From NCBI GenBank assembly GCA_000727475.1, contig KL647291.1, forward strand, positions 534,325-598,324: 64,000 nucleotides of DNA, written 5' to 3'. Shown here one piece after another: positions 31,701 to 44,800 of this stretch (the stretch's first letter is position 1; every line of letters starts with the position of its first letter). Source of the stretch: Sarcocystis neurona. Lineage: Eukaryota > Apicomplexa > Conoidasida > Eucoccidiorida > Sarcocystidae. The notes beneath the pieces are model-generated. The model searched no databases. It had not been told where the DNA came from and saw only the letters and a list, made by a program, of their open reading frames with translations. The translations under genes were made by a program, and so were the position numbers.

Positions 31701-34700
31701 AAAGAATGTGTGTGTGTGTACGTGAGAAAGAGAGAGAAAAAAACCGGCTCACGTCTCTGTCCTGTTGCATCTGCGTGCCTGCAGACAAAACGTCTGTCTT
31801 CTACACAAACCCACATACACGCATGTACCCCCTGGTCTTTTACTTCCTTATTCACCTTCTACCACAAAGAAGTATTTACGTACACGTACGGCGTGCGTGT
31901 GCACGCGTGAATACTACACCCACGCGCGGTGATATATAGCTGGAGAACGTGTACTAGTCGTCAGACTGAGGGCATCTCTACGCTGCGGCCTGCAGCCCGG
32001 GTGGTTTACAGCAAAGCGGTGAGCTGCAAAGTAAACGTTTTGGCTGCTCTCCTTCCGTCGTACAAGTTGGTGTTCACACGCATTCCTACGGACACATACA
32101 GCAGCACGCCTGACGCAGGCGTCTCTTTGTAGCAAAGAAGAGTCCTTTGCCCAAGAGTCCACGCCAGTGCAAGCAAGACGCATACTTCTGGGACTTCGAA
32201 AGTCCAACCCTACAGACATATATACATACGTGCAGATATATAAATATATGCGTGTATGTATGTATCTCTCTTTCTACATGTATAGATATCTATATACACA
32301 CACATATATGTGCGTATATATATATATACATGTATACGCAAATACATATATAGACAGACACGTGCCAGGATGATGTATCTGTATGCGTTGAAAGGTCCTG
32401 ATGCTGGCGGGGCGGTAGCTGCGAACGAAGCGCGGAGACAGCAGCATATGCGCCTCGCAACAGCTGTCTGGGCGACACATGTGTTTGGGAAAAGACTACA
32501 AAAAAGATACTGCTGTTTAAAAGACTACAGCAGCGGTACTGCTCTTGAATTCGTGTTTCACGTCACCGCCCGCACGTTCAGCTGTTTACACCCTTCCTCG
32601 TGGAAAGTCTCTATTCTGTGTACGGTTGCAATGACAGCAGTTTTTTGCGCAGGAGAGGGAACGAAGAGATTTCCTGATCTGTTGTCGACTGGCAGCAAGC
32701 TCCTCAAAGAAACGGTCCGTACAGTTGCTGCTCCTGGGGACGGTCTCGGCTCGTCCTGCATCTCCTGTCGCCGCCGCGAGCTGCTGCTGCTCTGCTGCCG
32801 CAGCGGCGTTTTCTTTGGCTGCTGCCGCTGCTGCACAAAGCCACATAGCGAGACCTTCCACGGCGCAGGCACAGACGCCGGCCATAACGCAGATCTCCAG
32901 CTGAAGCGCAGCACCGCCGCTACTTTCCCAGAAACCTTTGCTGCTGCTGCTGCTGTTTTCGTTGCTGCTGTCGTTATCTGCTCCACACAGTAGCGACTTC
33001 AATATCCACCAGCAGCCGGTCATCCTCTTCCTGGACGCGTCTTCTGCTGCCGCGGCCACCGCACCAGAGCTACTCAAGCCAAAGTCGGTTGTCAGCAGCC
33101 TGCTGCTGCTGCTGGCTTCCCTCGTGCCGCCGTTGCTGCTGCTGAGAACCCCGTCGGAGCCGCTGTTGCTGCTGCTTCTGCAAGAGCTGCGAAGCAGGCG
33201 GTTTGTTGTAGGGTTCTGCTGCAAGAAGAGCAGCAGTTTTGTTGGCAGCAACCCAAACCACCACGGCCACTGCTGTGCAGCCAGCGCCGGGGCAGCCGCC
33301 GCTGAAAGTGCCGCCGCTGCGGCAGCCCCCGCAGCTGCTGCAGCACGCTGCTGCAGCTCTTCCTGCTCCCGCTCACGCACTGCAGACGCTTCCTCCTTCC
33401 TCGTGGACGTGTTGAGGCCCCACCGGCGTCGACGCAGTTCTTCCGCCGCCCTTCCCGCCTCTGCAGCAGCACCCGCCGCAGCCGCAGCCGCAGCATCTGC
33501 TGCTGCCTCCGCCTGCAGCAGCAACACCGCCGTCGCCCCACATCGACTCTTTCTGTCATGTTTCTAATAATTTCTTGACACATCCTGCAAGATGGTTTTT
33601 CCCAACCTCTCTCTCTCTCTGACACATACAGACGCTGGCAACTCAACGACAGTGACACACAAGTACATCGCGACACTACTAGGACGCGTGTAACCCGCCG
33701 TCCCCGCGCAGGGCTCCGCTTGCTCACCATACGCTGCCCAACACACGGTGGGATGCACACACAGATGCAGGGGCATACACACACGCAACTTCTGCATACG
33801 TCCTATGAACACACCTGCCTCCGCCGGGGATACTCTCCACTCCGGTGTATATATACACCTAGGCAGCCTCTTTGAATATGCAGCCCCACGTACACACAAA
33901 AGCACACACACTACGAAACGCTTGTCCCACCCAGAGTCTTTGGGCTGCTCAACAGAAGCATCTAACTCGGTACGCGCGCAGAGAGACAAAGTAGTTGAAG
34001 GAGAAACGACGTTTACATAAGTGCCCAGGCGCACGCAAGGAAGACCACGCACACACCACGTGCACGTGAGCATCCCCAAAGAAATGCAGTCGGTCACATT
34101 CCGAGCCATGCGGAACAACGCGTAGAGCTGCACATGCGTGATACACTTTTGGTCTGTTCGTGTTCAGCGGTGTATGTGGGTGTGAGTATACGCACGTATG
34201 TACACAGTCACTAAAAACACCCACGTATGGGTCTATATATATACATGCATATGTAGGCTAGACTGTAGCTGCGATTTGATGCGGCTCCCTCGGGAAAATT
34301 TGCTGCGGTCTGAGAAAGTACGTTGTTGGGAAGGAAGGAGGTTTGCGCGCGCCGTCCGCAGTTGCGCACTCTTCACGCGTACTCTGCTCTGCTGGGACGG
34401 GGACCACCAGTGCTGTTCCTGCCACTGATGCTGCGCCTATTATTGTTGCTGCTGCTACAACTGATCCTGCGGATGGGACCCCCCTGCTCTGGCTGCTGCT
34501 GCTCCTCCTCCTGTTGCTGCTTCGCTGCTGCTGCTGCTGTTGTTGGTGGCGTTGTTGCTGGTTCTGCTGCCGCTACTACACCCAGTCTCCCGGAAGGGCG
34601 GCCTGCGTACAACGAACAACACGGCTGCGAAGGTGAGAAACTCCTAGCCACCATCTGTTCCTGCCGCTGCAGCTGCTGCAGTCTCTCGTCTCCTGCTTCA

Positions 34701-35861
34701 AAGACCCCGCACAATCCTTACCGTACGCAGTTCTCGGGCAGCTTCGCTTTGCTTCGAAAGTCAGCGTACGCGTTCATACCAGGTGGAACGCTGGAAAACA
34801 ATACCTACCTCTCACCTCGAGCGTATATAGGTACGTACGCAGACATACCTTCGACAAATACACATATATATGTATGTGAAAATGTTTATATATATACACG
34901 TTCTTCCCGCATTTATATATATGTATATATATAGAGAGAGGGAGAGGGAGAGAGACAGGGGTGTACATATCTATGTACGTACGTTCCTCATTCATTCAAA
35001 GTACAACGGAGGAGAACATGACCACTGCACGGGGCACACATATCTCACTAAGTGTACGTATGTATGCATGTGTATAATATGTATGCATAGATATCGGTAA
35101 GTGTATGCGTAGGTGTGTATATATATATATATGTACAAACGTGCACACATTCATATACATATATATATATATACATGTGTATATATATATGTATATTAAG
35201 TATACTTGCATAGGTTCCTGTAATAATGTAGGCGCCACGATGCGCAATCGCGTACTCCTTTGCTTCGAAGCGAAAAAAAAGCAAAGGCAGACCTCCGCGT
35301 GTGAGTTGGTACGGTACAGATGCAGCAGCAGGCGTGCAGGGAGCTCTATGAGTTTCTCACCTTCGCAGCTTCGATAGTTGCTGCTGCTGCCGCAGATTCA
35401 CGTAGCAGCTGTTGCTGCTGTTGCTTCCATCCGCCGCGGGTGCTCGGGAACGGGACGAGCCCCTGCTGCAGCTGCTGCAGCGTGCGCAACAGCCGCATGT
35501 AGTGCAGCAAAGCTCCGCGTACTACTGCTTCGTACGCAGCAGAGAGCTGTTCACAGTCAAAGACGCGCAGCAGTTCAGCAACAGCAGCAGCAGAAGAAAC
35601 AATGCAACGACAGCAGCAGCGTAGCGCCAAGCAGCAACACACACTGCTGGTCTCAGCAGCAGGAGTACACGGAAACGGAGAGCAGCACAGCACATACAAT
35701 CTAGGTGCGACGGGCTGCGGCAGTCACAGCAACAACAGCAAAGCGGCTGCGGCAGCACAAGCGGCAGCGAACCGACAGGCCTGAGGCATGTGCATCAGAG
35801 CCGTAGGAGGCGAGGCACACAGCAGCCACAGCAGCACGACAAGTGGGTGCCGGGCACGCAT

Positions 35862-35892
<31 letters not shown>

Positions 35893-38800
35893 TGCACAGG
35901 CACATGCAGCGGCAGCAACACACGCGGGCACTCGCCAAGAGACCGAGCAGCAGCCGCACCAGCGGCATCTACAAGGGCTGCGCGTTTCGACATACCCGCC
36001 AGCAGAAGCAGCGGCGGACACATCGGCCCGGCGTCCCGCAGCAGCAGCAGACGCCAACACAAGCGGACTGCAGGTATGCTCACAGAGAAAGAGGACAGCT
36101 GTTCGAACCGGGCGGCAGCAGCAGCGGCAGCCGGAGGAGCGAAAAGGAGACACGCCGGCAAGTGCTGCTACAGCAGCTCGCGCAGTGAGACGGTGTACGC
36201 AGAAGCAGCAGCACGTGAACCCGATACACCAGCAGCAGCAGCAGTGAGGATGCTGCGTATTCCCACAAGCAGCAGCGGCAGCAAAGCGACGGCGAACCCG
36301 AAGGACTGTGAACTGCAAGCAGACGAGACGGAGACTCTGCCTGGTACGCAGACGAGAAGACAAGAACACACGTCTCACCGTGCGGTGGGCACATGCATGT
36401 TTGCTGTGGAGATGAATATTCAACCACGGCATTACGGTAACGCACTTTTGTATATATATATATAGACGCAGACATGTGCAGATATCTGTCTATCTGTCTC
36501 TCTACTTTTATACATATGTGTCACATATCCGTATGTATATATGCGTAGACACATACATAGGTGTGGGTATACGTCTGCTCGTGTGTTTACATCCGTATGG
36601 GTATCCTTACATACGTATAACCCGTACGTAAGCGTCAACATGTATATATATATATATATACAGTGACATAAATACTCATGTGCAGCTGCGGATATACACG
36701 TGTATCCCCAGTCTACGTGGATACGGACATGAGCGTATACACCTGGACGGGATTAGGTCTCCGTCCGCACGGCTGTGTTTCTGCGTTAGTATACATGCAT
36801 GCGCATGCGGGCAGGCTCGTGGAGACGAACCAAGCAAGAAAACCCTCGAGACACGTGTCTTCACATGTTCTTCTCGGTGCCCACTTCTAGGTAAATAGAC
36901 AACGTCTGCTCATATTTCTCTATGCATGCCCACACACAGATGTCCGCAACTTACACATGTATGTATGTATGTATGAATGTATGTATGTATGTATACATGT
37001 ATGTATGTATGTGTGTATGTATGTATGTATGCATGTATGTATGTATGTATATATGTATGTATGTATGTATGTATAGATGTATACATGTACTTTTCTTTTG
37101 TTTCTCCGTCTCTCTCTGTCTCCCACTTTCTCTGTTTTTCTCTCTGTATACGCGTCCATCGGAAACAGCGACGTGAGCACTGAGGTGCTTACTGAGAGCG
37201 AGGGGGGGCAGGTCGTTGCGAAGCTGTCGCCTCTTCTGCGGTGCCGCTGCGACAGCATCTGCTGCATGACTACGGCAGCAGCCGTTCTCAGAGACGTGCT
37301 GCTGCTGTCACGGACGTCGAGCAGCATTTGCTGCTGCTGCTGCTGTCGCTGCCGTGCGGCTGCGTCTGTCGCGGCGCGTGAAAGATCCCCCTGCAGCCCT
37401 GCTGGCGCTTGTGTCTGCAACCCCCACCACGGGGAGCTGCTGCTTCGCCTCAACATCGGGAACTTCACAGGCAGGAGCGGGAACCCGGAGCGCGCAGCCG
37501 CTGGGATGAAGAATTCCAGCAGTGCATGTGTTAGCGGCAATCGCTGCATCGCCGGCACACCACCAGAACAGCGGAAGCCGCAGAAAACCACCAGGGAGGC
37601 AAAGGCAGCAATAAGGCCGCGTGGAGAGCAGGAACGGGACAGGGCAGCTGCACCGGCAACAGGCCACACCAGCAGCTGTGGCAGGCAACCGCAGCAGCAT
37701 TGGTCAGCAACAGCGGCAGCAGCAGCGGCAACAACAGCAGCAACAGCAACCGCAGTAGCAGGAGCAGCGGTGGAAACCGGCCCGCAGCGGTAACCACACC
37801 AGCCGCGGCAGACGTGGAAACGAGGAATGTAAACTTTGTAAAATACCCAGGAATCGAGGGGAGCAGCAGTACACCAAAGAAACCGACGCCGCGTCGTGAA
37901 CAGCAGACAGAGAGTCATGCAGCAGCAACCGCCCGTTTTCGGTAGCACCTGCAGTAGCAGCGTGCGCACGGCAGCGCACCAGCACCAGAGAGGCTGCAGC
38001 AGGATCAGCAGCAGAGGGACTGCAGCACCCGCAGTGAGACTGCAGCAACCACACCAGATCCCCCCGCATTTTTCAGCAGGCTCGGGTAAACAGAGACGCA
38101 CGTGTATGTGGAGTAGCAGCAGAGCGCAGCGATGCGTCGTGACCCGACGGGGTTTTAACCGAAGTGATTTGTGAACCGTCCTTTACGAATATATGGGAAC
38201 GACACTTTCCATATACGCGCTAGCCACTGCCGAAGGCTGCCTGCTATCCGCGATCAGTCGTGCTGCGGAAGGTGCGTCGTGCGCTGCAGCACGAGCAGCA
38301 GCTGCAGCCCAAACAGCAACTGCAGAAGGACCCGCAGGCGTTGCAGCACAAGAACAGCAGCAGGAGTAGCAGCGGCACGTGGAGCAGCAGCCCAAGCAAG
38401 CCTCACGAGCTGCACGAGCAAACGGACTCGCAGGAGGAGCAGCAGGAGAGCAGCAAGAGCAGCAGCAGCACCTCATTGATAGCAGACCACGTGGGCGGGT
38501 GTCCCCCGGCAGGGTCAGCAGTCGCCGTCAGCAGCGCTAACCCAGCACTGCGTCTGCGCTCACTGACGTTTCTAGTGTACATACACCCCGCCAGAGGATG
38601 TACAAGACGGGGAACACGCCTGTCTGCTCGGCACGTTCTCCGCCGCCTTCCACTGCAGGGGGTGCTGCACTGCCGGAAGACATGCAAATTTGTACTCATA
38701 TACTTCTTCCTGCACCATACACTGTCAAAGTCCACCTCCAGGTTCGTCTTATTGACGCGTCTTTGACGTATATCGCCAAATTGCATACACATGGAGAGTT

Positions 38801-41800
38801 GCTGCTCTGCGTAGAAGCTGCTGAGTAGTTCCCCACAAACACACACGTGTGTAGTGGCTTGCCTTGCACTATCATACCACAGGAGACACAGAGGCAAAGG
38901 AAAGACGCTTGGTAGCACTCAGACATTCAGCGGCAGCAGGGCATGCGTCTACAGCTCCGCCGTGCTTAAAAAAAAAAACTCAGCAAAAGCCTGCGCGCAG
39001 ACCGCTGTGCATGCGATATGCAAGGTTGACTCATTGCATGTGCTCACTCCACTGTTGCCACGCGTGGCAGCCATGCAGAAACGGAACGCCAACGAGTAGA
39101 AGAAGTACACGCATGCGCACAGAGGCATACGTATATATACACATATATATATATATATATATTTCCACGAGCACGCAGAAAAGACAAGATGTTCTACAGA
39201 GCGACGTGTATATACGGAGAAATGAATCAATAGAGCAAGGTGTGTATAAACACGCCGCTACAAAAGGAGGGATGTGCACATAGTGTATCGGCGTAGCTAT
39301 ATATATGACTCTCTCTCTCCACACATACGTAGGTGTATACAACCACACGTGTACAGATGGCGTAACAGATTTTCTTGTGCATGCATAGACGTCCTCTAAT
39401 ATATACATACGGGCATAGACCGCTCTCTCTCGACGCATGTTCCTTCCTGTCTCTCTCTGTCTTCAGACAGATATAAAAGGCGAGAAAAACGTGAAGAGAG
39501 CGCGCAACAGGGCAACGTAGGCATATATAGCCCTATCTACACATGTGTGTATCTCTCTACATACATGCCCCCCCCACGTACGTATCTATCTGTGTACTTG
39601 TCAGCGTCCAGAGAGAGGCAGCCATGCAAGAAAAGAAGTGAATAAACGCCATCCTGGTGGCTTACATACCTGTCTGCAGGTGGTGGACGCAACGAGCCCC
39701 TTTTGGTGCCACTGCGCGCATGCATCCGCCGACCCTCTGCTGCGAAGGAGGAGGTGCTGCTGGTGTCGCGGCAACGCGGAGGAGGAGAAGCGGCAGCAGC
39801 TGGGAGACGAGACACAAAAAAAGGTGTTTGCATCTATGCAGCGCACGGGCACGTTGCAGAGGTACTCGTCCTCGAGCGGCGTCGCATGCGACCGCGGAGA
39901 CGCGGAAGAGGATGAGGCCCCGCAGCAGCAGCAACAGCAGTCTGCACCTTTCGACGTTGCTGCCGAAGAGCTGTTGCTGTTGCTGCACCCCACGTCCCAC
40001 CAGAGCTGCAGCGCCGACGCGCAGTCGTGCAACCACCGCAGCATCAGGCACTGCAAACAGCAGCACAACTGCTTTTACGCGTTTGTCCCGTTAATGTTGT
40101 TGATATGATAACAGAGGTAGTCTGACACTTTTCACATCTTGCCAGTTTTCACGATATCGCACATACAGGTATACACACGTACATATATATATACACATAT
40201 ACAAATATATACCTGGAATATATTCACATGCGCGTAGTGGTGCACATAAATACACATATTCGATACACAGAGGCGGGTTGATACATTCACGCCGACATGC
40301 ATTTGCAGTGCGTGTGTGTGTCTGTGTCTACACACGTGGATACATATATATGTATATATATATAGATGCATGCAGGCAACTGTGTAAATATATATATATA
40401 TATATATATCTGGGCAGCGGCACCGATGAACGTGCACATATTTTTACATTTATCGGTGTGCTTATGACAGGTATTCGCCAACGTGCTCTAGATACAAACG
40501 CAGACGTCTATCAAAGTGCTAAATATACATATAAAGATATATATAAATATAGCGCACACATGTGCGCTCCTCTTGACTACCCGATACCTGCCTGTACACA
40601 GCTTTGATATCACTGACTACAAGTACACATATATGATTATATGTACACATATGTGATAACACTAATGTACACATACATGACTATAGATAGGTACACATAC
40701 ATTGATATACATATGTACACACGCTTGAGTATATGTACGCGTACATTCTTGATTATGATATGCACACATACGTCATAACTACACGCACACGCATTAAATA
40801 TATATATCCATACGTACACATACATACTTGATTATTATGTGCACACACATAAGTGATCACTATACGTACATATACATGATTATATATATATATATATGCA
40901 CGTACACATACATGATTATTTACACGTACACATACATGATAATTATATGTACGTACACATCATAATGTGTACACATACATACACGATTACCATATGTACA
41001 CACACACACACACACACACACGTACACACTGCTGTGCAGGAGTGTGTTACATAGAGCTTATATGTGTGAGGCGTACGTATGCTGTACAGCAACGAACGAG
41101 ATATATACAGACGCCCATGCACTACTGTAGAAGCGAGTGTTACCTACAACTCACATAGAAGAGGTATGATTTCTTCCCTATGCTCCACACCCAAGTATAC
41201 GACCACACATACACACACACACACATAGACGTGTGGTCGTTCGCCAGTGCTGCAGACGCAGAAGACGCACCTGTTGATCAAACAAAGTTCCTGTGCGCGG
41301 CGGCGAGAACTGGGCGAGGATGTTGCAGTAACAGGTGCTGTTGCTGCTGCTGGGTGACAGCACCATAAGAGGAGAGGAAGAGGTAGAAAACGAAGACGAA
41401 GAGGGAACGGAGAGACGCGGAATTGGTGCACCACTGCAGGCGAGGTACGAAGGCCGCGCTGTTGCTGCTGCTGTTGGCGTTGCTGCTGCTGGCGCTATGG
41501 GCCACGCTCCCCCCAGCGCAGTCTGCGCGCAGGCAGCAGTGACAGCGTTGCAGGTCGTAGGGGCGGTTTGCTGCTGCAGCTCCTGATGGACGTTGAGCAG
41601 CAGCAACAGGAACGCCTGGACGACGCAGCAGCCGCAGACGCAGGCGAGCAGCAAAAAGAGAGAGGAGAAGCAGGACAGCAGCAGCAGCACCACCGCCGAC
41701 GACGCCAAGAGACAGTACCGTGGAACAAACAGGACGAGTGTGAGCAGCAGCTGCAGCCAGCGCAAGAACCGAGCGGCGTATCCCGGCTCCCGCTTCGTTT

Positions 41801-44800
41801 TTCTTCTTCTTCTCCGAGAGGGCAGCTGCTGCTCCTCGCTCGGGAAAAAACGCGGGCCGCTGCTGCGTGCCGCCGAGGCAGCAGCAGAAGCAGGCGAAGC
41901 GAGAGCAGCAGAAAAAAGAGGAGAAAGAGAGGCGTAGACAGAAGAGAAAACCACCGCAGCAGACGGCCACTCAGCAGCAGCCGCAGCAGAGGAGACGCGC
42001 GGACGCCTCGTCCTGCTGCTGCCGCCGCTCACACCGCCCGCGCTGCTGCTGCTGCCTGTATGACCGGACGACGTGGGTAGTGGCAGGGGGGGCGGTGCTG
42101 CTGCTGCCGCGGGTACAAGCAGCGGCAACAGCAGCAGCGTCACCAGCAACGCAGCAGCCACTTCAACAGCAGCAGCAGCAAAAAACTGCGGCAGCAATAT
42201 CGGCCCGGCCGGGACTTCGGGGGAGGACAGCACCAGCAGCCAACGCCGCCGCACCGCAAAGCGGTACGCGTGCAGCAGCCTGCGACGACGCCACCCCAGA
42301 ACAAATGCAGCAGCAACCACTCTATACGGAGACACGCTCCATTTGTCTACGTGTATACATATATATGTGGACGTACAGAGAGGGACCTAGTGAGGCTGTG
42401 CGAAGCAGAAAAGAGACAGAACGGAGAGGAGGATACACAGGAATATTCTTTGTGTGGCAATCGTCGCACGTGCAGACAGATTTTTCTACGTACGCACGTA
42501 GACGTCCGCCTTTCAACAGACACCTGGTCGCGGTCCTGTCCAGGAAGGAGGGAAGACAGACAAGGAGAGAGGAAGATGCAAATATGGAGAACGCCAGAGA
42601 AAACGAGACAGCAACACGCAGAGCGAGAACGATAGAGGACGCGAAAAAAATATAGGGAGCGAGACAGCAAGACAACGCTACAAAGCGAAGAAGACACACC
42701 AAGAGAAATAATATACGGACAGAGTGAGGAGGATACAAAGAGACAGAGAACAACGCAAAAAGAGGGGGACACAGAACTGAAATTAGCCACAGAGAAGAGA
42801 CACAGAGAACGACAGCGGTACGGCAGAGGTACACAGAGGGACAAAAGATAGTGAAAGAGACACAGAGAGAGGGAGACACAGAGAGAGGGATTCAGGAAGA
42901 GAGAGGAGCAGCCGGTGCAGGAGACACACACGGAGACACGGAGACGAATCGATACAGACAGAGGGGCAAAAAGACAGAGACAGACAGTGAAAGAGACGGA
43001 CAAAAGGACTCCGAAAGAGAAGGGAACTGCTGAAGAGGGAGATGCAGCAAGAGGGGAACAAACACGGAGACGGTGACTGAGACGAAGACAGAGACAGAAC
43101 GACCGTGCAGTCTCGCTGCTGTCCACTGTGGCTTGGTTTGGACTTATTGAATATAGTCGCTCTCTGCCTACGTCCTCGCAGAAATACTTGTAGACTGGAG
43201 GAGGTGACTAATTTAGAGAGGAAGAAACAACCGAGCGTCTCCAAATTTCGGAGAATACCCACCGCTGCGACGGTGTCGCACATGTACCCCGTGGACCCCC
43301 ACAACGAACGCCCTTGTCTGCTTGCTCTGGACGAAAATCTTCATACTGACACATTGATACACATATGTTCATAGGTGAAGACGCGCATACATACTTACAC
43401 AAACAATATACATACAACAAGAAGAAAGACGAAAATACACATACGCATACATTGATGAACAAATACACAAATCCATATATATATGGGGCATATAAAGATA
43501 CGTGTGTGAGTATACACAAAGGACATATATATGTGTATATTTCTATAGATATATTTGCGTATGTGTATACAGCTACGTTTGTGTAGAGTCGATCCGCCAG
43601 TGGAAGCGTCCCCTCCTGATGAAAGTGTCGACATGGTTGTATGGTGTGCATACTCGAATCTAGCCCCACTGCGTAATGCATGCACGCATGCGAACGGTTT
43701 GTGTGTGTGCACAGATAATAAATTTAGGCATGTGTACATAGATAATAAATTTACGCGAATCTTATTCTAGTACACAGACGCGTACACTCGCGTGCGTGGG
43801 TGAATAAGAAGCTACACACGTATGTGCTGGTGCACTGTAAAGTACACATGATGCCTTACATATATGTGAACATACGTATATATATGTATATATGGAGAGA
43901 GAGAGACTGAGGGAGAGACGAAGAAAATTTACACGCTGCCACGTGCGCCGAATAAAGACAGCTCGAGGGCCGCAATGGAAATCGACGAGAGCTGTCTTTT
44001 ACAGCGAGGGAGCGCACACGTGCAGAAAAAATTATGTCTCTTGCACAAGCGACAGTCTGCACTAGGCGCAGACGCATCAAGATGATTACCGTGCGCGTAA
44101 AATATATAGACGTTCTCTGTCTCTCTCTACGTACACATACATGTACGTAAGTGCACCCGTGCACGCGTGTACTATGTATATATGCGCATACATCCACAGA
44201 AGCACGGATATATGTACACCTAGGTATACGCACATCTACACACGCAGCAAGGGCCGCAGCATCCTGCGCGAGAAGACCGAGAAATGTATATCTGCGCCCG
44301 CAGAAGATGTGCCGCGGTGTACAGAGATGCGTCGCAACGCGACGTGGGAGATTCTCTCTGCGTCTGAGGAGAAGGAGAACTTGGCAGATACGCCTGCGAG
44401 ACGGAGAGCAACGAACGCCCGTGCGTTGTTGACGCCTTACGCGGTGATGACGGCGAAGGGGTAGACGAAGAAAAATTCAAAGGAAGCAACCAGCGGCTGC
44501 AGCGACGGCCGTCCAGGCAGCAGCAGATGCAGCAGGAGGGTGGACGCAGCAACAGCCGCTGCGGCGTGCAGCACAGCAGCCGTCAGGAGCAGCGGCAGGG
44601 CTCTGCGCGACGTAAACAGCAGCAGCGGAACCGCTGCAGGGCCCTCCGCACCAGCTGCTGCTGCCTTTAGTGCCTGACTCGGCGCTGCAGCCACAGAGAC
44701 ACACCGGCAGCAGGACCTCTGCAGCCGCTCCCGAAGAGGAGCAGCAAATCACCAGGCAGCAACAGCAGCAACACGCCACCAGGCAGCACCAGCAGCAACG

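Noticed and set aside
32938..33567. Plus-strand 209-codon ORF
   Set aside because: It is Leu/Ser/Ala repeats from the complement of the minus-strand exon; the minus strand has the coherent splice sites and phases.
36956..37080. Considered as a telomeric or subtelomeric repeat
   Set aside because: The unit is TATG, not the TTTAGGG-type repeat of coccidia.
36920..38101. The minus-strand ORF tail reading Tyr/Ile/His/Thr repeats and plus-strand frames reading Met-Tyr-Val-Cys repeats
   Set aside because: These are translations of the (TATG)n array at 36956-37080 and not protein-coding.
40610..41010. Repeat array considered as a CRISPR
   Set aside because: The units are degenerate, spacing is irregular and AT-rich, and the genome is eukaryotic.
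42322..43304. Long minus-strand ORFs (Ser/Leu/Cys/Val-rich) upstream of the 41.3-42.3 kb exon
   Set aside because: They translate the pyrimidine strand of the GA tract; the composition is dictated by TCTC repeats and no start or splice context fits.
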